Part shown: positions 45,641-57,552 of the stretch, one piece after another | Numbering within the stretch: position 1 is the first letter of the stretch | Layout of the letters: each line of letters begins with the position of its first letter | NCBI GenBank assembly: GCA_003008705.1 | Contig: PDUO01000003.1 | Coordinates: 1,496,793-1,560,792 of the forward strand | Length of the DNA: 64,000 nt | Origin: Pezicula radicicola | Taxonomy: Eukaryota > Ascomycota > Leotiomycetes > Helotiales > Dermateaceae | Direction of reading: 5' to 3' | The notes under the pieces: model-generated | Seen by the model: the letters and a program-made list of their open reading frames with translations, nothing else | Told to the model about the DNA's origin: nothing | Database searches by the model: none | Program-made: the position numbers and the translations under genes

Positions 45641-46380
45641 TATGATAGCAAACCTATGGTAGAGGGTGATATTTGTCACACTTCTGGAAGCTTTCTGCAA
45701 TCTGAACATGTCCAAACCTGTCAAGTTACATACACATATCACAGAATTCCCACACCTGACTGAGGTGGCTATTTTAAAAATATGAGCGCTGACGTTGTCT
45801 TCAAATAGAAGACGTGACATGCCCTTCTGGTTGTTATAACCTAGGGCGTAGTGTTTTTATCTTAGTAGTTTATAAATCCTTTAAGGAGGTGTATAGCTAG
45901 GTCTTAGGTTGTAAAATTAGAAGAGGTTGTGGTAAGGAAATAGGGTAGTGGTAGAAGGAGGCTGTCAAGAGGAAGGGAGGGAAGAGGAAGGGAGGGGAGA
46001 ATAAGCAGTAAGCGAGATTGATTGAGAGCTACACGAAAGTATTGAATGAGGGTGGGAGTAGGGAGAACAGTGCTCGTAGCGTGAACTAGTGCACTTATTT
46101 GTAGGTACTCTATTATTAAATAGTCTATTCTAAACCTCTTACAGCATACAAAATGAAGTAACTCTCGCGTTGCTCTAAGATGCTTACGCTTCTCGCCAGA
46201 TATCTTCGTGTTCTCCGCAGCAAGTTGTGATACTGGTAACATGTTCGATGATGCTCTCTTCCACAACAAAAGTGTCGCCTTCAGTGATACTCATCAAGAC
46301 ATCAGTCCCCTGCACGATCCAATTGAACCAGGATGCAATCTGCCCTCCAGCAGGTGATCGATCGGTTAGAGTATACTCTC
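45641..46380. other. Gap without a gene
   Basis: Open frames of 61 and 121 codons on the minus strand (45635-45820, 45904-46269) show no domain. The latter has the low-complexity string PSLPLPSLPLDSLLLPLPY from a GGGAGGAAGG-type repeat on the plus strand near 45960-46000. Confidence 0.4.
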
Positions 46381-47120
46381 TTAACCTCTTTTTCCGCCTT
46401 TCTTCTTCTGCTTGCCGCTGCCCTCGTCATTTACAGCCTTCTCTTTTGGTTGACCAAGGCCTGTTCGCCTCAAGCGACAAAAGAACTTCTCATCCTTCAA
46501 CTCCTCTTTTGTAATCCCAAAGACTGCTCTATAAATTGGGCCCATATCATGGGGACCACACGGTCGTGCATCGCCGCTTGCTCTACGTTTTTCAAAGAAG
46601 TTCTGGAGACAGGACTTGATTGCCTCTTCGATTGTAATTGTCTCAGATGATCTCTTTTCCTTCGTAGTTTCCTTGTTTTCTGTTTGGGTATCAATTTCCG
46701 TCTCGAGGGCTTCAAATTCAGGGATGTCGGTCAGGGTGGGTGGGGAGACCATAATAGCCTTGATGAGAGTAGACTCCTCAGGCGTGAAATATGGGGAGCT
46801 GATATACAGCTCATCAGTTGTACACAGGGTGCGTGCTTCGGCTGCGCGATCATTGGTGATATTGCAGAGGTCATGGAGGAGGACATGAATCTACGCCATT
46901 AGGTTTAGCATATTGAGTGGGAACATTCAAAAGAGGAGAGTAGATGTAGCAAATCGCACAATCTCATAAACAAAATGAAATAGCATGTTTAAAAGGAAAA
47001 TAAAGCTACACTAACCTTGTACCAGAGGTCGGGGTTTGCTTGGAGCTTTGACAGTGTCATCTTCGTCTCCTCATTCTCAGCTTGCTTTGCTGTAATGCGA
47101 GTCGTCTTTGTTTTGGCCAT
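46381..47120 (-). CDS. Unrecognised basic protein of 204 residues
   Basis: Exons complement(46381..46890, 47016..47120) keep phase; the intron has GTTAGTG and GCGTAG ends. The start MAKTKTTRITAKQAENEETK is basic. The body contains IHVLLHDLCNITNDRAAEAR and SPYFTPEESTLIKAIM, then an acidic/charged stretch (TQTENKETTKEKRSSET), HDMGPIYRAVFGITKEEL and FCRLRRTGLGQPKEK; the end GSGKQKKKGGKRG is a strongly basic tail. No family was recognised. The intron structure and the long in-frame coding exon support a real gene. The basic ends suggest a nuclear or nucleic-acid-bound protein, which is inference. The gene lies downstream of the Sof1 gene on the same strand. Confidence 0.7.
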
Positions 47121-48234
47121 CTCCGTTATCTTTAGCGGTGAGGATTGGGATGGCAGAGTTTTGTGTTGCGTGGAGGATTTACAGTACAGTACCTGAATTC
47201 GGAGAAATTAAATAGGTACAGTACCTACCCAGGGTACTTATGTTAGTGAGGGAACCCCCATGACGCACACCGGGGAAGCGTTTTTTGAGCTAAGATAAGG
47301 TAAAATCCTTGCTGGTGCAGAGACCGTTCCTGCACTAAACTGCTTATCCTGAATGAGGCAAGAGAAGCAGAGGAGATCGGGGTGATAATGGCTCGGGTTC
47401 AGGTGCAGGTGCAAGTGGAAGTGGAAGTGGATCGGCCGGTTGGCAATGATACAGTTTCGCTGATGTTCGAGCTCGGGGAGTAAGCCCTCATTTTGTATGA
47501 GAATTGGACGTTGAGAGTTTGTTTCTTAGAAGCTGAGATGGGGATAGCTGCGACACCTATTCGTCAGGCAATCGGATTTGGTGGCTATTACTGAATACAG
47601 TCCTTGCTTGAGTTGCTCAGAAACGTAATTATTTTGCTGCCATTTGCTGCCATTTGCCAATCAACTATTGATTTGCTGAGGTAATATCTTTCACTCGGAG
47701 ACAACGTATTAACTTACTTGTAGTTATGGTAGGAATTGTTCACTTCGCCGTGGTAAATATTCCCAGCATAGAGAGAGCCGTTGTTCCTGACAGATAGATA
47801 GTTATATTGGTGGCCATACTAGCCCCTCGAGCCAAGTTTGAGTATACAGCAGCAGGCGTCTCTGGGGTTTCGAAGTTGTCCAACCCATAAGCCATAGCGA
47901 TAGAATACTCCAAAAAATCATGTCTATAGAGAATCTTTGAACATAGATCACAGCTTCATCTGTTAGAAAGAGGCCAGTGACAAGTTCTCTGCACAATGAC
48001 TAGTCGCTGTAGTCTCCCGTTGTATCTGTTTGTCCTTGCGGCTGTAGCCGGTCTCTTCACCATGATGTGTTATATCTGTTTGGGCCTAAGCAGTACACGG
48101 TTCTTGTCACAAAAGGTAATACAATTCTAAAGAGGTTTGAGGTATTTCCTTACATCGCATATCCATTTTCCTGCGCCTTGCAATGCTCCCATCCGTCAAA
48201 CGCCATATTTGTTCCAAACGCCAATATATCTCAA
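47121..48234. other. Gap between two leftward genes
   Basis: About 1.1 kb with no gene. A (GTGGAA)-like repeat and related GGTGCA repeats occur at 47400-47435, and TTTGCTGCCA is repeated in tandem near 47630-47660. Frames at 47802-47996 and 48067-48483 are shadows. Confidence 0.45.
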
Positions 48235-49946
48235 TCACTTCTCGGTTGCAAGAATCATCTTTTCTCTCTCATTCTGTCTTCGCTTGAACTGTTTCTTCGT
48301 GTGTCTTCGTTCATTCTCTTCCTTCCTCTTAATAGCCTTCAGCTCCTCAGACTTAATATCGCCAGCCTTTTTAACCACTGTTGGAATATGTCTATGGCGC
48401 TTAATTCGTCTGATCTCAGGCATATGGGCATACCGCTCCGAAAGTGTTTCGCTGTATTCCAAAGCCGTTCGCTGTTTTGCTGATTTAATGCCCTCCCGCT
48501 TTGAAGCCTGAGCCCTCCACAGGCGGATATTTCCATCATCGCTTCCGCTTAGTACATACTTGTTGTCCTGTGAAAAAGTTGCAGCAAAGACTCTCTGCAT
48601 CCTTTTAGTATGGTATATGTCGCGAGAGTGACCCTTGGCACGATTCCTGTAGCTCCTATTAGCTTCCTCTTTAGTAATTATATAATTTCTAACTATTACG
48701 TACCATAATCTTATAGTTCGATCGTAGGAGGCTGAAACCAATTCTTTCGAGTAGAAGTTAGTATTTTCCTTCTAGAAAGAGGGGAAAGCTGTGATGCAAT
48801 GGTGTAAGGCATATTGCTTGAGCTACGAGACAGCTTGGAAGAGAAGTACAAACCTTCTCCGTTTGGAGAAAACTCCACATCCATGCAAGCAGAAACATGG
48901 TCCCGCAAAACATTCAGACTCCTTGAAAGATTTCTCATATCAAAAAGGTAACAATTGTGATCTTCATTCGCCACTATGAATATGTCAGTCAACTATACAG
49001 GTATGAGATATACTTTTACATACCTGCAAAATTGAAGGCCTCCATTGGGTTCCATGATATGGCGTTTGAGGCAAATTTCAGGATAGTTTTACCTAAGGGG
49101 CTATTTGTTCTCAAATCGTATAAAACAATAGATCTATCGGTCGATGTGCTGGCAAGAATGGACGTTTCCGTTTGGTTAAACTTCACGGTTGTGATTGTGT
49201 CTGTTGCCGTTGGCCATCTGAGGACGTCAGGTAGAGCAGTTGGACGTTCTAAGTCATAAATCGAGATCACGCCGGAAGATACAGCAAAGGAGTTTTTCGA
49301 CCGATGGTGCGTAACGGAGGTAAAGGCATTTGTCCCATTCCAAATTTGAAGAGGAGAAGATTCGGAGGCAGAATCGTAAGGGGAAAACATTTTTATAGTC
49401 CGGTCGCTAGCGCAGGTAAGGAGTCTTTTATCTCTTGTCCAACACAATCCTTTTACTACTTTATATTAGCATTACTTCTTCAAAACGTTACGGTCTGAGG
49501 CTGCAAACCAATATTGTCATGCGCCTTGCAATTCCATATTTCTTCGCGACTGGTAAGATCCCAGACTTTAACAATGCCATCTCCTGAGCCAGATGCAAAT
49601 CTTTCGAGAGACAAAGGGTCCTTTGCCATCGTATAAACCCCATCGACATGTCCACGACCCTGTTCATTATCAATTAGCAACATCATACGAAAGGTCCCTT
49701 TATCGAATTACCATTTGCCCCAAAATAGGCGCTGCAAACATGCGCTCCATCTTCGTTGCAGTAAGGGCTCTCGTATACTCTCGGGCGCGCGAGAACGGAT
49801 GCAGCTCCGGAGCCAGGTTTCGAGGTGTTCGAGCAACATCACTGCCTGGAGTCTGAATCGCGGCCGAAGGCCGAGTTAAAGCTTTGATTTTCTGTTCACT
49901 CTCAATTAGCAACAGCATATGAAAGGTCTCTCTGTCGACTTACCAT
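48235..49946 (-). CDS. SOF1: Sof1 / DCAF13: WD40 protein of the U3 snoRNP (SSU processome)
   Basis: Exons complement(48235..48646, 48704..48743, 48854..48973, 49024..49455, 49509..49659, 49712..49891, 49944..49946) encode 445 residues in phase, the usual length. The first coding exon is the ATG alone. MKIKALTRP is the family start; GRGHVDGVYTMAKDP, GSGDGIVKVWDL, CASDRTIKMF, STSTDRSIVLYDLR, NEDHNCYLFDMR, SPNGEELVSASYDRTIRLW and SGSDDGNIRLWRA are the WD40 blades. EIRRIKRHRHIPTVVKKA and KRKEENERRHTKKQFKRR form the SOF domain. The protein joins the small-subunit processome for 18S rRNA maturation in the nucleolus. Introns 1 and 2 are near-identical to each other. The upstream neighbour Rpn6 starts 216 bp away in the other direction. 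Confidence 0.95.
49660..49943 (-). repeat. Two near-identical 52-nt introns (introner-like)
   Basis: Intron 2 (49660-49711) and intron 1 (49892-49943) of Sof1 are both 52 nt and align without gaps with 8 mismatches (44 of 52 identical). On the coding strand both share GACCTTTC, TGTTGCTAATTGA and TGAACAG, with a CTAAT branch site. The exon between them (180 nt) is not a duplicate of its neighbours. Confidence 0.8.
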
Positions 49947-50162
49947 GTTGTGCTCAAATCGTGGTCGCCATCTGCATATCCGGATATATTTTCGCGGGGA
50001 GAAAGGCTGAAATTGATAATTTTTTTGGCAGGGGTAGGATTATGGCGCTAAGACTATCGCGCTAACCGCCAACCGCCAGCCGCGTTGCTCTCAGGTTCCT
50101 AGAGCTTGATGCGCCTCCATCAACAACATCCATCTTCAGTCCATTCTCACCCAAATTTCACC
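49947..50162. promoter_or_regulatory. 216-bp bidirectional promoter between Sof1 and Rpn6
   Basis: It contains tandem CGCTAA and CCGCCA elements (50044-50085, for example GCGCTAACCGCCAACCGCCA). Both genes are housekeeping, so a shared constitutive promoter is plausible. Confidence 0.55.
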
Positions 50163-51568
50163 ATGGCACCCGCAGACTCGGTCAGAATACAGGAGGCAAA
50201 GAAGCTGGCCAAGACAGATCCAAGAAAAGCTGAAGCAGAATATAAAGAAATCATCTCGAAACCGCCATCAGCAACTTCAGATGCTGCTGTACGAGAATAT
50301 GAGACTGCTTTAGTCAGTCTGGGAGAGCTTTATCGAGATGAAAAGTGAGAACGAATATGCGGAAATCTGGGGCCTTGCTAATACTAGGTAGGAATGCGGA
50401 TGCACTGGTAGATCTAGTCACCAAGAGCCGAACAGTATTATCATCCTTCGCGAAAGCCAAAACAGCGAAGTTGGGTATGTAGCGCATCTTCATTGATGAT
50501 ATTCATCATTTAGTTGTACTTTAGCAGTCTGGTCAACAACGCTGATACTTTGTTTTTGCAGTCCGCCAACTTCTTGATCTCTTCAACGCTATCCCAAACA
50601 CCACAGATACCCAGATTACCGTTACGAAGTCATGTATCGAATGGGCTACTTCAGAACGCAGAGGGTTCCTCCGACAAAATCTCGAAACTCGTCTCGTTAC
50701 CCTCTATATGGTCAAGCAATCTTACTACGATGCCCTCACCCTCATCAATAGTCTGCTTCGAGAGTTAAAGCGTTTGGACGACAAGCTTGTGCTCGTTGAG
50801 GTCCAGCTCCTCGAATCCCGCGTTTACCACGCACTAGGAAATGTAGCGAAGGGGAGGGCTGCTTTGACGAGTGCAAGAACTAGTGCGGCTTCTGTCTACA
50901 CACCACCTCTCCTACAAGCTGGTCTGGACATGCAGTCTGGAAAGCTACACGCAGAGGACAAAGACTTCAACACTGCATTCTCCTACTTTATTGAGGCTCT
51001 CGACGGATATCACACCCAAGACGAGCCAGAAAAGGCTACCGCTGCACTTCAGTACATGCTTCTGTGCAAGATTATGTTGAACCTTGCAGATGATGTCAAC
51101 CAGCTCATGACTTCGAAGCAAGCAGTAAAATATGCTGGAAAGAACCTTGAAGCTATGAAGGCGGTTGCACGAGCACACTCAAATAGATCTCTGGAAGAGT
51201 ACGAGAAAGCTCTTGGAGACTATAGGCACGAACTCGGCAGTGATGCTTTCATCCGAAACCATCTTCGCCGACTTTACGACGCCATGTTGGAGCAGAATCT
51301 GATTAAGGTTATTGAGCCGTTCTCACGGGTGGAGATCGATCATATTGCAAAGATGGTTGGATTGGACACACAGCAAGTGGAGCGCAAGTTGTCCCAGATG
51401 ATTCTGGACAAGGTTATCATTGGAGTTTTGGACCAGGGTGCCGGATGTCTGATTATATTTGACGAGACAGAGAGAGATGAGGGATATGATGCAGCGCTCG
51501 CCACTATCGAGAAGCTAAGCAGTGTGGTCGATGTGCTCTACACTAACCAGGCATCAATGCTGGAGTAA
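50163..51568 (+). CDS. RPN6: 26S proteasome lid subunit Rpn6 (PSMD11)
   Basis: Exons join(50163..50344, 50392..50474, 50562..51568) encode 423 residues, the normal length. The start MAPADSVRIQEAKKLAKTD was preferred over an upstream in-frame Met. VTKSRTVLSSFAKAKTAKLV and the following helices form the TPR-like N-terminal arc; LRRLYDAMLEQNLIKVIEPF and SRVEIDHIAKMVGLD, then QVERKLSQMILDKVIIGVLD, are the PCI winged-helix region that joins lid subunits; the end carries YDAALATIEKLSSVVDVLY. Rpn6 clamps the base and core particle and is needed for proteasome assembly and ubiquitin-dependent breakdown. The gene is divergent from Sof1. Confidence 0.96.
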
Positions 51569-52118
51569 TCCTTTCAGGTCGCATACTTGTATCATAGAGG
51601 CGCATAAGTGAGGCATGGAAATGGAATGGAATTGCACGGCCCACCAGTGGCCTGAATGCATTTGCAGAAAGTGTCGGTGTGGCTGCGAACATTGATGATT
51701 ATATCTAGTACTATTTATTCTTATTATGCCAGGTAATGTGCCTCTCCCGTAATATTTCAGCTGATCGAGGGCAGTAAAAAACCCTTCGTCTATTGAACAT
51801 GCCGGGATGTAAGAATGCCTACAATGGACGTACTGCATTTCGTGGTTGCAAACATGCAGCCTTGCATGGCCCCCAGATTTCAGCACTGCCCATCTCTTGA
51901 TGCCGCTGCCTGTGCCTCCACCATCAGCATTGTGAATTTGTGTTCCATTCTTTCAAACGCAAGCTTTCCTTTCTTTCTACTTTTCGCAGAAAGCACTCCA
52001 AAGGCAAGCGAAATTTCTCCTGTCTCGAAGCTACTTCGCAACTTTGGAGAGATATACTTCCATATCGAGGGCTATGACGAACTGAGTTTCGACTTGCCTT
52101 TATTATGAATATATTGCC
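51569..52118. other. Intergenic gap
   Basis: 550 bases. A 110-codon minus-strand frame at 51554-51886 and a 97-codon plus-strand frame at 51815-52108 show no domain; the right half is the upstream region of the next gene. Confidence 0.45.
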
Positions 52119-53440
52119 ATGGCTGTGCCTTTCGGTTTCTCAGTCGGTGATTTCATCGGTGTTATCGGTCTCGTTGACGATGTCCGCAAGGCTCTAAAGG
52201 ATGTAGGAGGCGCCGAAGATGATTTTCAGCAGGTCCTTATCGAACTCCAGCAGCTGGAGCTTGTACTTGCGCAGTTACGTGATGGCGGATGGGGCGCTGG
52301 ATGTGATCCCAGTCATGTCAATGCCGTCAGAGGTATGGCACTAACATCTCAGGTACCACTGAGAGGCTTCCTCCAGACGATCGATAAATACAAGCAGATG
52401 AACAGGAAGGGTTCAACATGTGTTTCGATATCGGCTAGGGGGCTTGGAAGAAAGGCACAATGGGCTGTCCTTATGCAGGATGAATTGACCAAATTTCGGA
52501 CAACTATTATGGGAAAGGTTATCGCAATGCACTTATTACTGTCTATTCCCACAACGTAAGACATCAGACACCCAACGCTCTTATTACTTTGAAGAAGACG
52601 CCCTAATGTTTGGTATTTAGGTCTGCTCTGTCCAGAATTGAATCCTCTCAGACGAGCATGGAAAATAAACTTCTAGCGAAAATTGAGGACTGTCGTAACT
52701 GTAACAACAGCATGGGTATCGACATAGCAAACTTACGAACCCAGCAAGATGGATCAACAGCCAATATTGCTCGCCTCGTAGGAATTTGCACTGGAATGAA
52801 CGTTGGAGTCAATAAGGTCATTCAAGTTTCTCAGGTTCGCAGCCAGCATATGCATGTTGCTTTAGGCAAAATGGAACGATGGCAACGCCGAGCCTTGGGC
52901 ACTATTCCCACAGCCCTTCAAGAGGTTATTATATACATCGACCGTATCAAGGTCATTGCTGAAGAGCTCGCCCGGGCGCTAGGAGCGTTTTCCGAAGAAG
53001 TCATCGACCTTCTCAAAAAGATTTTTCAAGTGAACCTGAAGACTTACGAGATGATGTGCAGACTTATTCAGGAGCTACCACAACGCCCGATGCAAGCTAT
53101 AGAGGATTGCATACATTTTCAAGATGCACTTGGCCGAGTGCGGAATCTGCCATATCAGCTTTTCCGCCATTGGGAAGTCTTTGAGGCCATGCTACGATGC
53201 GACTTCAAAACGTTCCCTGGAGAATTATTGGTCGCTAATGGGCGCTATTATATCTTAGATGCCAAGTCGAAAGGCCGTATCATTCAAAGGAGCCGTTGGT
53301 CTACCTCCGTTTTCCCTAGCACTGAGGTCAACATGTCAATGCTTATTGCTGAGCGATTCTTCGAGCCGGATTTATGTCCAAGATGTAATAATCCTAACGT
53401 GGGAGTTGGGGAGTCTCCTGAGATTTCTATGATATGGTAA
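52119..53440 (+). CDS. Fungal N-terminal-domain protein with ubiquitin-like (ULD) region
   Basis: Exons join(52119..52555, 52621..53440) encode 418 residues. MAVPFGFSVGDFIGVIGLVD followed by DDFQQVLIELQQLELVLAQL is the helical N-terminal domain of the same class as the gene at 6099. The second half has FHRHWEVFEAMLRCDF-like sequence (read as RHWEVFEAML), then VANGRYYILDAKSKGRIIQR, TEVNMSMLI and LCPRCN, which is the ubiquitin-like domain common to these fungal proteins. The CPRCN motif sits at the expected end of that domain. Function is unknown; relatives are linked to recognition and signalling genes by domain type only. The protein ends soon after CPRCN, whereas many relatives continue with a long disordered tail; decayed coding DNA follows directly at 53461. 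Confidence 0.8.
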
Positions 53441-53460
53441 CCTATCTTTACATAAATTTA

Positions 53461-55089
53461 AGTGAATGATCGCTTATGGATGCCCACTTCAACTTCCTCC
53501 ATGCAAACTGGAAGCCAACAAGTAGAGCCAATCACAAGTATCAGTCGAACTGAACAACTTTCCGCTACTGTTACTTCAACGAAGGAGATTCCCAAGCATC
53601 AAGTTGTCCTGCCTACGTCTCTAAGTGATGATATGAATGTTTTCAAGAGAATACATGTCGAATCTCTGCCACCACCTAGTTCCAATGCAGTCATTCGGGA
53701 CACTCTCAATTGGATTCACGCATACACTGACAATGCTTAGAACACTGATTCCAACATACCGATGATGCCAGTAGGACTCCTCAAGACATACTTTGAAGAA
53801 CAGGAGCACAAGAGACTGCGGGATATACTCTTTGCTGTGTTTGGGCCTGATCCACTGGTTTAAATTGATGAGATCTTACGAGATTATGTCGGTATCTTCT
53901 GCATTCTTCTCTACATTGACAAAGCAAAATATATTCATCAGTTTGTGGAGAGGGATCTGAGCGACGGACTTCTACCGTTTGTAACCTGCCCTCCGGACTT
54001 TCCCCAACATGAGAATTTCTTCGAGCAATTCCAACAGAAACAGTGGATATTAATTCCCCGGCATGTTGACTTACTGGATGATTTTGAAATAACACCAACG
54101 GAATCAGGCGAACTACCGGACTCTAAAGATTACTTCCGAGGAAGGTCAAGAACACACCTTTCTCGCGAGTCCGTCGATCCACTTATTCGAGCATCGTCAG
54201 CATATGGAATGGGTGATATGCCTAGTGTGAAGAAGGTTACTAACGATACTCATTATAATGAAGACGGATATCTGTCTGCAGCAGAGCCACCAGCATCAAT
54301 ACGGGCTCGAAAATCAAGGATACGTAGTGCCTATAGCAATAAGTCTAACGGATCCTACAGCCGTAAGAATTACAACGACTCCGACTCATTCCGTCTTGAA
54401 ACCACTTACACGGTTTCCAGCAAAGAAGACGAGGATCAGGAGAGGATGTCACCCCTACTTCGACCAATACTCCGCAAGGTCATTATTGAATATCCCCGCG
54501 ATCCGTCGCCTGCTGCAGTCACACTCAAGTACGCCGATTCACGCCTAGAGTATCTTGATGACCATCCACGCCGGGCCCTCACCCGGAACTCCGTCTCCTA
54601 TTATCTTAGCAGAAACACTAAACAATTTCGTCTTGAAATCGCTAATAATAGTAGGCGGAGATAAAGCTATTACGGCCAGTCGGCATCAACGGGATCAAGT
54701 AGTGCTTCCGGCTACGAGGATAAACTCCATGCTGCTAAGGGTTATCAGCAAGAAGTTACCGGCGAGCCTGTCCCTCTAACAGCTGAAAATATCAAGAAGC
54801 ATTCGATGCAACAACGCCGCCACGCCGTCAGCACCGATAATTAAAATGACGAGAATGTTATAATTAAGGTCGTAGGGGCCGCTGAGATCGTAGTAGGAAG
54901 AGCACACCTAGTACTTAGTAGAGATGGAGGCGAGATGCAATTTAAATGTCAGTCGAGCATCCGCAACGGTAGCGAGAAGTCCAACTCCGAGTACGGTGGC
55001 AAAGAAAGCAAGTACAGAAGAAGAAAAGAAAGCAGAGACTTTCTTCCCCCTAGGATTATTTACGAAGATCGTCAGGAACAGAGCTTATG
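53461..55089 (+). pseudogene. Decayed coding region(s) downstream of the ULD gene
   Basis: Long stretches keep reading in one sense but are broken. At 53770-53940 the frame GLLKTYFEEQEHKRLRDILF, then FAVFGPDPLV, is followed by a TAA (53862-53864), then IDEILRDYVGIFCILLYIDK. From 53945 a 239-codon frame (ERDLSDGLLPFV, RGRSRTHLSRES, RARKSRIRSAYSNKSNG) ends at 54664. In another frame, GQSASTGSSSASGYEDK, VPLTAENIKK and SMQQRRHAVSTDN are followed by TAA (54842-54844), then DENVIIKVVGAAEIVVGRAH and SLSR at about 55085. The last block matches the tail of fungal ULD-type proteins; the middle resembles fungal kinase-associated segments. I read it as remains of one or two genes. Confidence 0.6.
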
Positions 55090-57552
55090 AAGCAGATTTG
55101 ACACTGTACGCCCAGAGATGCAGAGTCATATATCTTCCACAAACCGAGGCTCTCAGAGCTATAACTGGATAACAGTAAGGAATTTTTTGCGAACTCTCGT
55201 ACCAAGTACTACGGGGAGGAGTGTAATAGGAACGGGGCTGGATCTAGTAAATTAAACGTCAATAAGCATCCAAGATAGTAACGAGCAGTCATTTATTTAA
55301 ATTAACTTGGCGTTACGAATTCCCTAATCTAGTATAATACATACAACAATCTGCCTTAACATTGTCTACATCCCAATCACAACAGCTGTGCAACTAACCC
55401 ATTCTTTTAAGAGAAGAACAGGGCGATAATAGGATAGTGCTGTTCTGCTTATTTTCCCTAACGGCGTCCCTATTTACCTTTTATGGTTTCTTCCTCAGAA
55501 GCATGGCGCCCCACTGCAGCTTTAAGGGTAGAATATTAGTTAGGGCATATTAGTCAGGCAAATACCTACTAGATTTTATAGCTGTACATATATGACTGAA
55601 ATCTTGTATTGTCTTCGAAAGTGTGTAATTAAATCCCTACTTTAGTGGCTACGAATTAAGGTTTTATATTTGATTATTAAGATAAGCACCTTTACATTCA
55701 GAAGAGGAAATTTGGTACTACGGTGCTCGCTTAATGTCAATGTCTGACTTTTTTGCACTGGAGATTTTGACATGAGGTAAAAGAGAAAGAGGAGCTAGTA
55801 GCTATATCGATGATATCTTGACTATTTCCAACTCCTGCTGGTGATGGCGTTTTGGCAATGGTGATGCGTGATGTGTGATGTTGAAAATTGGAGAAGGTGA
55901 AGTTGCAATCAACTAACTTGCGGGGATGTGGGACTGCCAATTCTGTACCGTTAAATATTTCGCCTAATAATCGTGTTGTGTCGTAGTGTCGTAAATCTCA
56001 CAGCAATTGTATCACAACTAGCACCTGCCTCTGCGTTATATGGAAAGCAAAGATGCATTGAAAGTTACTCAAAAAGAAAAAAAGAAGAGAAAAGGGGGTA
56101 TCTTACCTTGCAATCATCATCGAAACTTTCCGGAAATTGATTCGAGTATGTTTCCTAAGTAAATAAACCAAAGAAGTTACCTATGTAAAAGTGTACGTCC
56201 TATCTCCTATAAAGATTAAAATAATCGAAAGTGATTAAATAACTTCCCTGTTTGGATAAGCTGTAAGATGATTGTGCTCAACTAAGTTGATGTAACTAAT
56301 TACCTGCTGCTGCCCTTGCTTATGAACAGGACTCTCGATCTACTTAAGTTTGGACCCCGCCCTTTCAGATGTATTATTTGCCCCTTTAAAACTTCTCACA
56401 TGCTGAGTGGTTTCTAAGAGCTATCAAGGTTGAATTATCCCTTGGTAGCTTGGAGTTTTGTTGTTGGTGTTTGCCCTTTTTTTTAACTTTTTGTCCTTTT
56501 GGACGGTCTCGTCTTCTGGAGTAGCCACGCCATTAATTCCAGATATTGTTTCCTAAGAGCTATCAAGGTAGATTTATACCCTAGCGCAATTTTTTTATAA
56601 TTGCTATCAGCTCCCTCTTTATGTATTGCTTTTCATTATCGTGTATTCAAGGCCATGGAAAGAGAAAATAATCTCACTTTCAAAACGACTTCCAAAATCA
56701 CTCATCAAGTAAAAGCCTGCACTCAATATACCTATCAAACAAGCACGGGGAGTCCTCCGTGACATAGCATATCTAACCAACCAACAACTTCCAACCCAGA
56801 AAATGGAGTTTTTAAGAACCAACCATTCACCTTCCCCTTTCCAGCTCGGCTAACTTTCACATCACACCACAAAATGTCACCAAAATCATGACGTCGATGG
56901 CTACTAAGCGGGGACAACGGCACAAAACATCCCCGATCAACACTGCAGGCACCAAAAGCTTCCAACCTTCCAACTATGGACCTCTCACATCAATTCAAAC
57001 CCAAGGATCAACCAAGAGTTAAACCTGGAAGCTCCAAAAGAAACCCACGTGCTTCCAAAACGACAGAAGATTGATCGGTAATACGAGTATATGCTCGCTA
57101 ATCTATTCCGCAGCTATCACATCCCAAATCCCAACTTTGACACTTTGTATCTTTTGTTTTAGGTGGTTGAATACAAGGAGTCCATCTGCAATGATTCCAA
57201 TCGAGTGAGTGGGGTACCCGGGTTACGAAGTTACTGCACCAAAATCAAGCTTTCTGTAGCTTGGATCATGGATTTTTTTTAAGAAGCTTGTTGGATGGAT
57301 GGATGGATAGATACAAGCTACTATACGATCGACATACTGTACACCTGCAGTAATGAATAAAGCTAGGGCAAGGGGTATATATAGCTGTGGATAAGCTATG
57401 AGGAATTTATTCCGTACCTTCTTTTTCCATATCTCTCTTTTCTCTTCCCTCACCCATTGCCCCACCATCCTTTCACAAACACCTCTACAGACTTTCTTTA
57501 GGTAACCTTCTAAGAAACCAACCAATTGAGCAGATTTAGGAAAATATTCAAA
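55090..57552. other. AT-rich intergenic region
   Basis: About 2.46 kb with no supported gene. TTTCCTAAGAGCTATCAAGGT-like text is repeated in two near copies (about 56411-56432 and 56550-56570), each followed by TTAT.CC and TAGC. A GGAT tetranucleotide run occurs at 57290-57310. The right end is the C/T-rich upstream region of the SurE gene. Confidence 0.45.

Noticed and set aside
47802..47996. 64-codon minus-strand frame
   Set aside because: No start context or domain; likely chance.
54924..55172. 82-codon plus-strand frame starting MEARCNLN
   Set aside because: Another frame through the same DNA continues the decayed ULD-type tail, so this one is a shadow.
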